From the NCBI RefSeq assembly GCF_037126465.1, contig NC_088203.1, forward strand, positions 55,651,581 through 55,715,580: 64,000 bases of DNA. Reading direction: 5' to 3'. Each line of letters opens with the position of its first letter. Position 1 is the stretch's first letter. The translations under genes and the position numbers were made by a program. The stretch comes from Ornithodoros turicata. Lineage: Eukaryota; Arthropoda; Arachnida; Ixodida; Argasidae. Under the pieces are notes generated by a model. It had not been told where the DNA came from, made no database searches, and worked only from the letters and a program-made list of their open reading frames with translations. Below, one piece after another: positions 1 to 14,700 of the stretch.

Positions 1-3000
1 TATGATAGACAAGCGTCTACACTACAACAAACACGCGTGGCACTTTGTGCATTTCAATTAGTTTCCCCATTACAGCGCGTTAAAGTGTACCCGCGTGACG
101 ATTCCGTGTCAGGTCGACCTCTATCAATGAAAATTTGATGAGTTCCGCCTTCACAGGGAACGAAGGACGTTTAAGCCACATGTTTCAAATTTATGGTATA
201 TGATAGACAAGCGTCTACACTACAACAAACACGCGTGGCACTTTGTGCATTTCAATTAGTTTCCCCATTATAGTGCGTTAAAGTGTACCCGCGTGACGAT
301 TCCGTGTCAGGTCGACCTCTATCAATGAAAATTTGATGAGTTCCGCCTTCACAGGGAACGAAGGACGTTTAAGCCACATGTTTCAAATTTATGGTATATG
401 ATGGACAAGCGTCTACACTACAACAAACACGCGTGGCACTTTGTGCATTTCAATTAGTTTCCCCATTATAGTGCGTTAAAGTGTACCCGCGTGACGATTC
501 CGTGTCAGGTTGACCTCTATCAACGGAAATTTGATGAGTTCCGCCTTGACTTGGAACGAAGGACGTTTAAGCCACATGTTTCAAATTTATGGTATATGAT
601 AGACAAGCATCTACATTACAACAAACACGCGTGGCACTTTGTGCATTTCAGTTAGTTTCCCCATTATAGTGCGTTAAAGTGTACCCGCGTGACGATTCCG
701 TGTCAGGTTGACCTCTATCAACGGAAATTTGATGAGTTCCGCCTTGACTTGGAACGAAGGACGTTTAAGCCACATGTTTCAAATTTATGGTATATGATGG
801 ACAAGCGTCTACACTACACCAAACACGCGTGGCACTTTGTGCATTTCAATTAGTTTCCCCATTATAGTGCGTTAAAGTGTACCCGCGTGACGATTCCGTG
901 TCAGGTCGACCTCTATCAATGAAAATTTGATGAGTTCCGCCTTCACAGGGAACGAAGGACGTTTAAGCCACATGTTTCAAATTTATGGTATATGATAGAC
1001 AAGCATCTACATTACAACAAACACGCGTGGCACTTTGTGCATTTCAGTTAGTTTCCCCATTACAGCGCGTTAAAGTGTACCCGCGTGACGATTCCGTGTC
1101 AGGTTGACCTCTATCAACGGAAATTTGATGAGTTCTGCCTTGACTTGGAACGAAGGACGTTTAAGCCACATGTTTCAAATTTATGGTATATGATAGACAA
1201 GCATCTACATTACAACAAACACGCGTGGCACTTTGTGCATTTCAGTTAGTTTCCCCATTACAGCGCGTTAAAGTGTGCCCGCGTGACGATTCCGTGTCAG
1301 GTTGACCTCTATCAACGGAAATTTGATGAGTTCTGCCTTGACTTGGAACGAAGGACGTTTAAGCCACATGTTTCAAATTTATGGTATATGATAGACAAGC
1401 GTCTACACTACAACAAACACGCGTGGCACTTTGTGCATTTCAATTAGTTTCCCCATTACAGCGCGTTAAAGTGTACCCGCGTGACGATTCCGTGTCAGGT
1501 CGACCTCTATCAATGAAAATTTGATGAGTTCCGCCTTCACAGGGAACGAAGGACGTTTAAGCCACATGTTTCAAATTTATGGTATATGATAGACAAGCGT
1601 CTACACTACAACAAACACGCGTGGCACTTTGTGCATTTCAATTAGTTTCCCCATTACAGCGCGTTAAAGTGTACCCGCGTGACGATTCCGTGTCAGGTCG
1701 ACCTCTATCAATGAAAATTTGATGAGTTCCGCCTTCACAGGGAACGAAGGACGTTTAAGCCACATGTTTCAAATTTATGGTATATGATAGACAAGCATCT
1801 ACATTACAACAAACACGCGTGGCACTTTGTGCATTTCAGTTAGTTTCCCCATTATAGCGCGTTAAAGTGTACCCGCGTGACGATTCCGTGTCAGGTCGAC
1901 CTCTATCAATGAAAATTTGATGAGTTCCGCCTTCACAGGGAACGAAGGACGTTTAAGCCACATGTTTCAAATTTATGGTATATGATAGACAAGCGTCTAC
2001 ACTACAACAAACACGCATGGCACTTTGTGCATTTCAATTAGTTTCCCCATTATAGTGCGTTAAAGTGTACCCGCGTGACGATTCCGTGTCAGGTCGACCT
2101 CTATCAACGGAAATTTGATGAGTTCTGCCTTGACTTGGAACGAAGGACGTTTAAGCCACATGTTTCAAATTTATGGTATATGATAGACAAGCGTCTACAC
2201 TACAACAAACACGCGTGGCACTTTGTGCATTTCAATTAGTTTCCCCATTACAGCGCGTTAAAGTGTACCCGCGTGACGATTCCGTGTCAGGTCGACCTCT
2301 ATCAATGAAAATTTGATGAGTTCCGCCTTCACAGGGAACGAAGGACGTTTAAGCCACATGTTTCAAATTTATGGTATATGATAGACAAGCGTCTACACTA
2401 CAACAAACACGCGTGGCACTTTGTGCATTTCAATTAGTTTCCCCATTACAGCGCGTTAAAGTGTACCCGCGTGACGATTCCGTGTCAGGTCGACCTCTAT
2501 CAATGAAAATTTGATGAGTTCCGCCTTCACAGGGAACGAAGGACGTTTAAGCCACATGTTTCAAATTTATGGTATATGATAGACAAGCATCTACATTACA
2601 ACAAACACGCGTGGCACTTTGTGCATTTCAGTTAGTTTCCCCATTATAGCGCGTTAAAGTGTACCCGCGTGACGATTCCGTGTCAGGTCGACCTCTATCA
2701 ATGAAAATTTGATGAGTTCCGCCTTGACTTGGAACGAAGGACGTTTAAGCCACATGTTTCAAATTTATGGTATATGATAGACAAGCGTCTACACTACAAC
2801 AAACACGCGTGGCACTTTGTGCATTTCAGTTAGTTTCCCCATTATAGTGCGTTAAAGTGTACCCGCGTGACGATTCCGTGTCAGGTTGACCTCTATCAAC
2901 GGAAATTTGATGAGTTCCGCCTTGACTTGGAACGAAGGACGTTTAAGCCACATGTTTCAAATTTATGGTATATGATGGACAAGCGTCTACACTACACCAA

Positions 3001-6000
3001 ACACGCGTGGCACTTTGTGCATTTCAATTAGTTTCCCCATTATAGTGCGTTAAAGTGTACCCGCGTGACGATTCCGTGTCAGGTCGACCTCTATCAATGA
3101 AAATTTGATGAGTTCCGCCTTCACAGGGAACGAAGGACGTTTAAGCCACATGTTTCAAATTTATGGTATATGATAGACAAGCATCTACATTACAACAAAC
3201 ACGCGTGGCACTTTGTGCATTTCAGTTAGTTTCCCCATTATAGCGCGTTAAAGTGTACCCGCGTGACGATTCCGTGTCAGGTTGACCTCTATCAACGGAA
3301 ATTTGATGAGTTCCGCCTTGACTTGGAACGAAGGACGTTTAAGCCACATGTTTCAAATTTATGGTATATGATAGACAAGCGTCTACACTACAACAAACAC
3401 GCGTGGCACTTTGTGCATTTCAATTAGTTTCCCCATTACAGCGCGTTAAAGTGTACCCGCGTGACGATTCCGTGTCAGGTCGACCTCTATCAATGAAAAT
3501 TTGATGAGTTCCGCCTTCACAGGGAACGAAGGACGTTTAAGCCACATGTTTCAAATTTATGGTATATGATAGACAAGCGTCTACACTACAACAAACACGC
3601 ATGGCACTTTGTGCATTTCAATTAGTTTCCCCATTATAGTGCGTTAAAGTGTACCCGCGTGACGATTCCGTGTCAGGTCGACCTCTATCAATGAAAATTT
3701 GATGAGTTCCGCCTTCACAGGGAACGAAGGACGTTTAAGCCACATGTTTCAAATTTATGGTATATGATAGACAAGCATCTACATTACAACAAACACGCGT
3801 GGCACTTTGTGCATTTCAGTTAGTTTCCCCATTATAGCGCGTTAAAGTGTACCCGCGTGACGATTCCGTGTCAGGTTGACCTCTATCAACGGAAATTTGA
3901 TGAGTTCCGCCTTGACTTGGAACGAAGGACGTTTAAGCCACATGTTTCAAATTTATGGTATATGATAGACAAGCGTCTACACTACAACAAACACGCGTGG
4001 CACTTTGTGCATTTCAATTAGTTTCCCCATTACAGCGCGTTAAAGTGTACCCGCGTGACGATTCCGTGTCAGGTCGACCTCTATCAATGAAAATTTGATG
4101 AGTTCCGCCTTCACAGGGAACGAAGGACGTTTAAGCCACATGTTTCAAATTTATGGTATATGATAGACAAGCGTCTACACTACAACAAACACGCGTGGCA
4201 CTTTGTGCATTTCAATTAGTTTCCCCATTACAGCGCGTTAAAGTGTACCCGCGTGACGATTCCGTGTCAGGTCGACCTCTATCAATGAAAATTTGATGAG
4301 TTCCGCCTTCACAGGGAACGAAGGACGTTTAAGCCACATGTTTCAAATTTATGGTATATGATAGACAAGCGTCTACACTACAACAAACACGCGTGGCACT
4401 TTGTGCATTTCAATTAGTTTCCCCATTATAGTGCGTTAAAGTGTACCCGCGTGACGATTCCGTGTCAGGTCGACCTCTATCAATGAAAATTTGATGAGTT
4501 CCGCCTTCACAGGGAACGAAGGACGTTTAAGCCACATGTTTCAAATTTATGGTATATGATGGACAAGCGTCTACACTACAACAAACACGCGTGGCACTTT
4601 GTGCATTTCAATTAGTTTCCCCATTATAGTGCGTTAAAGTGTACCCGCGTGACGATTCCGTGTCAGGTTGACCTCTATCAACGGAAATTTGATGAGTTCC
4701 GCCTTGACTTGGAACGAAGGACGTTTAAGCCACATGTTTCAAATTTATGGTATATGATAGACAAGCATCTACATTACAACAAACACGCGTGGCACTTTGT
4801 GCATTTCAGTTAGTTTCCCCATTATAGTGCGTTAAAGTGTACCCGCGTGACGATTCCGTGTCAGGTTGACCTCTATCAACGGAAATTTGATGAGTTCCGC
4901 CTTGACTTGGAACGAAGGACGTTTAAGCCACATGTTTCAAATTTATGGTATATGATGGACAAGCGTCTACACTACACCAAACACGCGTGGCACTTTGTGC
5001 ATTTCAATTAGTTTCCCCATTATAGTGCGTTAAAGTGTACCCGCGTGACGATTCCGTGTCAGGTCGACCTCTATCAATGAAAATTTGATGAGTTCCGCCT
5101 TCACAGGGAACGAAGGACGTTTAAGCCACATGTTTCAAATTTATGGTATATGATAGACAAGCATCTACATTACAACAAACACGCGTGGCACTTTGTGCAT
5201 TTCAGTTAGTTTCCCCATTACAGCGCGTTAAAGTGTACCCGCGTGACGATTCCGTGTCAGGTTGACCTCTATCAACGGAAATTTGATGAGTTCTGCCTTG
5301 ACTTGGAACGAAGGACGTTTAAGCCACATGTTTCAAATTTATGGTATATGATAGACAAGCATCTACATTACAACAAACACGCGTGGCACTTTGTGCATTT
5401 CAGTTAGTTTCCCCATTACAGCGCGTTAAAGTGTGCCCGCGTGACGATTCCGTGTCAGGTTGACCTCTATCAACGGAAATTTGATGAGTTCTGCCTTGAC
5501 TTGGAACGAAGGACGTTTAAGCCACATGTTTCAAATTTATGGTATATGATAGACAAGCGTCTACACTACAACAAACACGCGTGGCACTTTGTGCATTTCA
5601 ATTAGTTTCCCCATTACAGCGCGTTAAAGTGTACCCGCGTGACGATTCCGTGTCAGGTCGACCTCTATCAATGAAAATTTGATGAGTTCCGCCTTCACAG
5701 GGAACGAAGGACGTTTAAGCCACATGTTTCAAATTTATGGTATATGATAGACAAGCGTCTACACTACAACAAACACGCGTGGCACTTTGTGCATTTCAAT
5801 TAGTTTCCCCATTACAGCGCGTTAAAGTGTACCCGCGTGACGATTCCGTGTCAGGTCGACCTCTATCAATGAAAATTTGATGAGTTCCGCCTTCACAGGG
5901 AACGAAGGACGTTTAAGCCACATGTTTCAAATTTATGGTATATGATAGACAAGCATCTACATTACAACAAACACGCGTGGCACTTTGTGCATTTCAGTTA

Positions 6001-6983
6001 GTTTCCCCATTATAGCGCGTTAAAGTGTACCCGCGTGACGATTCCGTGTCAGGTCGACCTCTATCAATGAAAATTTGATGAGTTCCGCCTTCACAGGGAA
6101 CGAAGGACGTTTAAGCCACATGTTTCAAATTTATGGTATATGATAGACAAGCGTCTACACTACAACAAACACGCATGGCACTTTGTGCATTTCAATTAGT
6201 TTCCCCATTATAGTGCGTTAAAGTGTACCCGCGTGACGATTCCGTGTCAGGTCGACCTCTATCAACGGAAATTTGATGAGTTCTGCCTTGACTTGGAACG
6301 AAGGACGTTTAAGCCACATGTTTCAAATTTATGGTATATGATAGACAAGCGTCTACACTACAACAAACACGCGTGGCACTTTGTGCATTTCAATTAGTTT
6401 CCCCATTACAGCGCGTTAAAGTGTACCCGCGTGACGATTCCGTGTCAGGTCGACCTCTATCAATGAAAATTTGATGAGTTCCGCCTTCACAGGGAACGAA
6501 GGACGTTTAAGCCACATGTTTCAAATTTATGGTATATGATAGACAAGCGTCTACACTACAACAAACACGCGTGGCACTTTGTGCATTTCAATTAGTTTCC
6601 CCATTACAGCGCGTTAAAGTGTACCCGCGTGACGATTCCGTGTCAGGTCGACCTCTATCAATGAAAATTTGATGAGTTCCGCCTTCACAGGGAACGAAGG
6701 ACGTTTAAGCCACATGTTTCAAATTTATGGTATATGATAGACAAGCATCTACATTACAACAAACACGCGTGGCACTTTGTGCATTTCAGTTAGTTTCCCC
6801 ATTATAGCGCGTTAAAGTGTACCCGCGTGACGATTCCGTGTCAGGTCGACCTCTATCAATGAAAATTTGATGAGTTCCGCCTTGACTTGGAACGAAGGAC
6901 GTTTAAGCCACATGTTTCAAATTTATGGTATATGATAGACAAGCGTCTACACTACAACAAACACGCGTGGCACTTTGTGCATT
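1..6983. repeat. Higher-order satellite repeat, period 4158 bp (21 monomers)
   Basis: Rare variants recur at exactly 4158 bp. The ACTACACC variant just after 791 recurs after 4949, with another copy after 2969. The AAGTGTGCCC variant at 1271 recurs at 5429. Monomer order matches from 1 to about 2825 against 4159 to about 6983 and then departs (CAGTTAG versus CAATTAG). A second register, shift 3564 bp (18 monomers), joins about 3370 to about 6934. Confidence 0.85.
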
Positions 6984-8705
6984 TCAATTAGTTTCCCCAT
7001 TACAGCGCGTTAAAGTGTACCCGCGTGACGATTCCGTGTCAGGTCGACCTCTATCAATGAAAATTTGATGAGTTCCGCCTTCACAGGGAACGAAGGACGT
7101 TTAAGCCACATGTTTCAAATTTATGGTATATGATAGACAAGCGTCTACACTACAACAAACACGCATGGCACTTTGTGCATTTCAATTAGTTTCCCCATTA
7201 TAGTGCGTTAAAGTGTACCCGCGTGACGATTCCGTGTCAGGTCGACCTCTATCAATGAAAATTTGATGAGTTCCGCCTTCACAGGGAACGAAGGACGTTT
7301 AAGCCACATGTTTCAAATTTATGGTATATGATAGACAAGCATCTACATTACAACAAACACGCGTGGCACTTTGTGCATTTCAGTTAGTTTCCCCATTATA
7401 GCGCGTTAAAGTGTACCCGCGTGACGATTCCGTGTCAGGTTGACCTCTATCAACGGAAATTTGATGAGTTCCGCCTTGACTTGGAACGAAGGACGTTTAA
7501 GCCACATGTTTCAAATTTATGGTATATGATAGACAAGCATCTACATTACAACAAACACGCGTGGCACTTTGTGCATTTCAGTTAGTTTCCCCATTATAGC
7601 GCGTTAAAGTGTACCCGCGTGACGATTCCGTGTCAGGTTGACCTCTATCAACGGAAATTTGATGAGTTCCGCCTTGACTTGGAACGAAGGACGTTTAAGC
7701 CACATGTTTCAAATTTATGGTATATGATGGACAAGCGTCTACACTACAACAAACACGCGTGGCACTTTGTGCATTTCAATTAGTTTCCCCATTATAGTGC
7801 GTTAAAGTGTACCCGCGTGACGATTCCGTGTCAGGTTGACCTCTATCAACGGAAATTTGATGAGTTCCGCCTTGACTTGGAACGAAGGACGTTTAAGCCA
7901 CATGTTTCAAATTTATGGTATATGATAGACAAGCATCTACATTACAACAAACACGCGTGGCACTTTGTGCATTTCAGTTAGTTTCCCCATTATAGTGCGT
8001 TAAAGTGTACCCGCGTGACGATTCCGTGTCAGGTTGACCTCTATCAACGGAAATTTGATGAGTTCCGCCTTGACTTGGAACGAAGGACGTTTAAGCCACA
8101 TGTTTCAAATTTATGGTATATGATGGACAAGCGTCTACACTACAACAAAGACGCGTGGCACTTTGTGCATTTCAATTAGTTTCCCCATTATAGTGCGTTA
8201 AAGTGTACCCGCGTGACGATTCCGTGTCAGGTCGACCTCTATCAATGAAAATTTGATGAGTTCCGCCTTCACAGGGAACGAAGGACGTTTAAGCCACATG
8301 TTTCAAATTTATGGTATATGATAGACAAGCATCTACATTACAACAAACACGCGTGGCACTTTGTGCATTTGAGTTAGTTTCCCCATTATAGCGCGTTAAA
8401 GTGTACCCGCGTGACGGTTCCGTGTCAGGTTGACCTCTATCAACGGAAATTTGATGAGTTCCGCCTTGACTTGGAACGAAGGACGTTTAAGCCACATGTT
8501 TCAAATTTATGGTATATGATGGACAAGCATCTACACTGCAACAAATACGCTTGGCACTTTGTGCATTTCGATTAGTTTCCCCATTACAGCGCGTTAAAGT
8601 GTACCCGCGTGACGATTCCGTGTCAGGTCGACCTCTATCAACGGAAATTTGATGAGTTCCGCCTTCACAGGGAACGAAGGGCGTTTAAGCCACATGTTTC
8701 AAATT

Positions 8706-11700
8706 TATGGTATATGATGGACAAGCATCTACACTGCAACAAATACGCTTGGCACTTTGTGCATTTCGATTAGTTTCCCCATTACAGCGCGTTAAAGTGT
8801 ACCCGCGTGACGATTCCGTGTCAGGTCGACCTCTATCAACGGAAATTTGATGAGTTCCGCCTTGACTTGGAACGAAGGACGTTTAAGCCACATGTTTCAA
8901 ATTTATGGTATATGATGGACAAGCATCTACACTGCTACAAACACGCTTGGCACTTGGTGCATTTCAATTAGTTTCCCCATTACAGCGCGTTAAAGTGTAC
9001 CCGCGTGACGATTCCGTGTCAGGTCGACCTCTATCAACGGAAATTTGATGAGTTCCGCCTTGACAGGGAACAAAGGGCGTTTAAGCCACATGTTTGAAAT
9101 TGATGGTAAATGATGGAGAAGCATGTACACTACAACAAACCCACCATGACGCCTTACGCATTTCAATTCGTTTTGCCATTATAAAGTGTTAAAATATATT
9201 CGCGTAACGATTCCGTGTCAGGTCGACCTCTATCAACGGAAATTTGATGAGTTCCGCCTTGACAGGGAACGAAGGACGTTTAAGCCACATGTTTCAAATT
9301 TATGGTATATGATGGACAAGCATCTACATTACAACAAACATGCGTGGCACTTTGTGCATTTCAATTAGTTTCCCCATTATAGCGCGTTAAAGTGTACCCG
9401 CGTGACGATTCCGTGTCAGGTTGACCTCAATCAACGGAAATTTGATGAGTTCCGCCTTGACTTGGAACGAAGGACGTTTAAGCCACATGTTTCAAATTTA
9501 TGGTATATGATGGACAAGCATCTACACTGCAACAAACACGCTTGACACTTTGTGCATTTCAATTAGTTTCCCCATTATAGCGCGTTAAAGTGTACCCGCG
9601 TGACGATTCCGTGTCAGGTCGACCTTTATCAACGGAAATTTGATGAGTTCCGCCTTGACAGGGAACGAAGGACGTTTAAGCCACATGTTTCAAATTTATG
9701 GTATATGATGGACAAGCATCTACATTACAACAAACATGCGTGGCACTTTGTGCATTTCAGTTAGTTTCCCCATTATAGCGCGTTAAAGTGTACCCGCGTG
9801 ACGATTCCGTGTCAGGTTGACCTCTATCAACGGAAATTTGATGAGTTCTGCCTTGACTTGGAACGAAGGACGTTTAAGCCACATGTTTCAAATTTATGGT
9901 ATATGATAGACAAGCGTCTACACTACAACAAACACGCGTGGCACTTTGTGCATTTCAATTAGTTTCCCCATTACAGCGCGTTAAAGTGTACCCGCGTGAC
10001 GATTCCGTGTCAGGTCGACCTCTATCAATGAAAATTTGATGAGTTCCGCCTTCACAGGGAACGAAGGACGTTTAAGCCACATGTTTCAAATTTATGGTAT
10101 ATGATAGTCAAGCGTCTACACTACAACAAACACGCGTGGCACTTTGTGCATTTCAATTAGTTACCCCATTATAGTGCGTTAAAGTGTACCCGCGTGACGA
10201 TTCCGTGTCAGGTCGACCTCTATCAATGAAAATTTGATGAGTTCCGCCTTCACAGGGAACGAAGGACGTTTAAGCCACATGTTTCAAATTTATGGTATAT
10301 GATAGACAAGCGTCTACACTACAACAAACACGCGTGGCACTTTGTGCATTTCAATTAGTTTCCCCATTATAGCGCGTTAAAGTGTACCCGCGTGACGATT
10401 CCGTGTCAGGTTGACCTCTATCAACGGAAATTTGATGAGTTCCGCCTTGACTTGGAACGAAGGACGTTTAAGCCACATGTTTCAAATTTATGGTATATGA
10501 TGGACAAGCGTCTACACTACAACAAACACGCGTGGCACTTTGTGCATTTCAATTAGTTTCCCCATTATAGTGCGTTAAAGTGTACCCGCGTGACGATTCC
10601 GTGTCAGGTTGACCTCTATCAACGGAAATTTGATGAGTTCCGCCTTGACTTGGAACGAAGGACGTTTAAGCCACATGTTTCAAATTTATGGTATATGATA
10701 GACAAGCATCTACATTACAACAAACACGCGTGGCACTTTGTGCATTTCAGTTAGTTTCCCCATTATAGTGCGTTAAAGTGTACCCGCGTGACGATTCCGT
10801 GTCAGGTTGACCTCTATCAACGGAAATTTGATGAGTTCCGCCTTGACTTGGAACGAAGGACGTTTAAGCCACATGTTTCAAATTTATGGTATATGATGGA
10901 CAAGCGTCTACACTACAACAAAGACGCGTGGCACTTTGTGCATTTCAATTAGTTTCCCCATTATAGTGCGTTAAAGTGTACCCGCGTGACGATTCCGTGT
11001 CAGGTCGACCTCTATCAATGAAAATTTGATGAGTTCCGCCTTCACAGGGAACGAAGGACGTTTAAGCCACATGTTTCAAATTTATGGTATATGATGGACA
11101 AGCGTCTACACTACAACAAACACGCGTGGCACTTTGTGCATTTCAATTAGTTTCCCCATTATAGTGCGTTAAAGTGTACCCGCGTGACGATTCCGTGTCA
11201 GGTTGACCTCTATCAACGGAAATTTGATGAGTTCCGCCTTGACTTGGAACGAAGGACGTTTAAGCCACATGTTTCAAATTTATGGTATATGATGGACAAG
11301 CATCTACACTGCAACAAATACGCTTGGCACTTTGTGCATTTCGATTAGTTTCCCCATTACAGCGCGTTAAAGTGTACCCGCGTGACGATTCCGTGTCAGG
11401 TCGACCTCTATCAACGGAAATTTGATGAGTTCCGCCTTGACTTGGAACGAAGGACGTTTAAGCCACATGTTTCAAATTTATGGTATATGATGGACAAGCA
11501 TCTACACTGCAACAAACACGCTTGGCACTTGGTGCATTTCAATTAGTTTCCCCATTACAGCGCGTTAAAGTGTACCCGCGTGACGATTCCGTGTCAGGTC
11601 GACCTCTATCAACGGAAATTTGATGAGTTCCGCCTTGACAGGGAACAAAGGGCGTTTAAGCCACATGTTTGAAATTGATGGTAAATGATGGAGAAGCATG

Positions 11701-14700
11701 TACACTACAACAAACCCACCATGACGCCTTACGCATTTCAATTCGTTTTGCCATTATAAAGTGTTAAAATATATTCGCGTAACGATTCCGTGTCAGGTCG
11801 ACCTCTATCAACGGAAATTTGATGAGTTCCGCCTTGACAGGGAACGAAGGACGTTTAAGCCACATGTTTCAAATTTATGGTATATGATGGACAAGCATCT
11901 ACATTACAACAAACATGCGTGGCACTTTGTGCATTTCAATTAGTTTCCCCATTATAGCGCGTTAAAGTGTACCCGCGTGACGATTCCGTGTCAGGTTGAC
12001 CTCAATCAACGGAAATTTGATGAGTTCCGCCTTGACTTGGAACGAAGGACGTTTAAGCCACATGTTTCAAATTTATGGTATATGATGGACAAGCATCTAC
12101 ACTGCAACAAACACGCTTGACACTTTGTGCATTTCAATTAGTTTCCCCATTATAGCGCGTTAAAGTGTACCCGCGTGACGATTCCGTGTCAGGTCGACCT
12201 TTATCAACGGAAATTTGATGAGTTCCGCCTTGACAGGGAACGAAGGACGTTTAAGCCACATGTTTCAAATTTATGGTATATGATGGACAAGCATCTACAT
12301 CACAACAAACATGCGTGGCACTTTGTGCATTTCAGTTAGTTTCCCCATTATAGCGCGTTAAAGTGTACCCGCGTGACGATTCCGTGTCAGGTTGACCTCT
12401 ATCAACGGAAATTTGATGAGTTCCGCCTTGACTTGGAACGAAGGACGTTTAAGCCACATGTTTCAAATTTATGGTATATGATGGACAAGCATCTACACTG
12501 CAACAAACACGCTTGGCACTTGGTGCATTTCAATTAGTTTCCCCATTACAGCGCGTTAAAGTGTACCCGCGTGACGATTCCGTGTCAGGTCGACCTCTAT
12601 CAACGGAAATTTGATGAGTTCCGCCTTGACAGGGAACAAAGGGCGTTTAAGCCACATGTTTGAAATTGATGGTAAATGATGGAGAAGCATGTACACTACA
12701 ACAAACCCACCATGACGCCTTACGCATTTCAATTCGTTTTGCCATTATAAAGTGTTAAAATATATTCGCGTAACGATTCCGTGTCAGGTCGACCTCTATC
12801 AACGGAAATTTGATGAGTTCCGCCTTGACAGGGAACGAAGGACGTTTAAGCCACATGTTTCAAATTTATGGTATATGATGGACAAGCATCTATATTACAA
12901 CAAACATGCGTGGCACTTTGTGCATTTCAATTAGTTTCCCCATTATAGCGCGTTAAAGTGTACCCGCGTGACGATTCCGTGTCAGGTTGACCTCAATCAA
13001 CGGAAATTTGATGAGTTCCGCCTTGACTTGGAACGAAGGACGTTTAAGCCACATGTTTCAAATTTATGGTATATGATGGACAAGCATCTACACTGCAACA
13101 AACACGCTTGACACTTTGTGCATTTCAATTAGTTTCCCCATTATAGCGCGTTAAAGTGTACCCGCGTGACGATTCCGTGTCAGGTCGACCTTTATCAACG
13201 GAAATTTGATAAGTTCCGCCTTGACAGGGAACGAAGGACGTTTAAGCCACATGTTTCAAATTTATGGTATATGATGGACAAGCATCTACATTACAACAAA
13301 CATGCGTGGCACTTTGTGCATTTCAATTAGTTTCCCCATTATAGCGCGTTAAAGTGTACCCGCGTGACGATTCCGTGTCAGGTTGACCTCTATCAACGGA
13401 AATTTGATGAGTTCCGCCTTGACTTGGAACTAAGGACGTTTAAGCCACATGTTTCAAATTTATGGTATATGATGGACAAGCATCTACACTGCAACAAACA
13501 CGCTTGACACTTTGTGCATTTCAGTTAGTTTCCCCATTATAGCGCGTTAAAGTGTACCCGCGTGACGATTCCGTGTCAGGTTGACCTCTATCAACGGAAA
13601 TTTGATGAGTTCTGCCTTGACTTGGAACGAAGGACGTTTAAGCCACATGTTTCAAATTTATGGTATATGATAGACAAGCGTCTACACTACAACAAACACG
13701 CGTGGCACTTTGTGCATTTCAATTAGTTTCCCCATTACAGCGCGTTAAAGTGTACCCGCGTGACGATTCCGTGTCAGGTCGACCTCTATCAATGAAAATT
13801 TGATGAGTTCCGCCTTCACAGGGAACGAAGGACGTTTAAGCCACATGTTTCAAATTTATGGTATATGATAGTCAAGCGTCTACACTACAACAAACACGCG
13901 TGGCACTTTGTGCATTTCAATTAGTTTCCCCATTATAGTGCGTTAAAGTGTACCCGCGTGACGATTCCGTGTCAGGTCGACCTCTATCAATGAAAATTTG
14001 ATGAGTTCCGCCTTCACAGGGAACGAAGGACGTTTAAGCCACATGTTTCAAATTTATGGTATATGATAGACAAGCGTCTACACTACAACAAACACGCGTG
14101 GCACTTTGTGCATTTCAATTAGTTTCCCCATTATAGCGCGTTAAAGTGTACCCGCGTGACGATTCCGTGTCAGGTTGACCTCTATCAACGGAAATTTGAT
14201 GAGTTCCGCCTTGACTTGGAACGAAGGACGTTTAAGCCACATGTTTCAAATTTATGGTATATGATGGACAAGCGTCTACACTACAACAAACACGCGTGGC
14301 ACTTTGTGCATTTCAATTAGTTTCCCCATTATAGTGCGTTAAAGTGTACCCGCGTGACGATTCCGTGTCAGGTTGACCTCTATCAACGGAAATTTGATGA
14401 GTTCCGCCTTGACTTGGAACGAAGGACGTTTAAGCCACATGTTTCAAATTTATGGTATATGATAGACAAGCATCTACATTACAACAAACACGCGTGGCAC
14501 TTTGTGCATTTCAGTTAGTTTCCCCATTATAGTGCGTTAAAGTGTACCCGCGTGACGATTCCGTGTCAGGTCGACCTCTATCAACGGAAATTTGATGAGT
14601 TCCGCCTTGACTTGGAACGAAGGACGTTTAAGCCACATGTTTCAAATTTATGGTATATGATGGACAAGCATCTACACTGCAACAAACACGCTTGGCACTT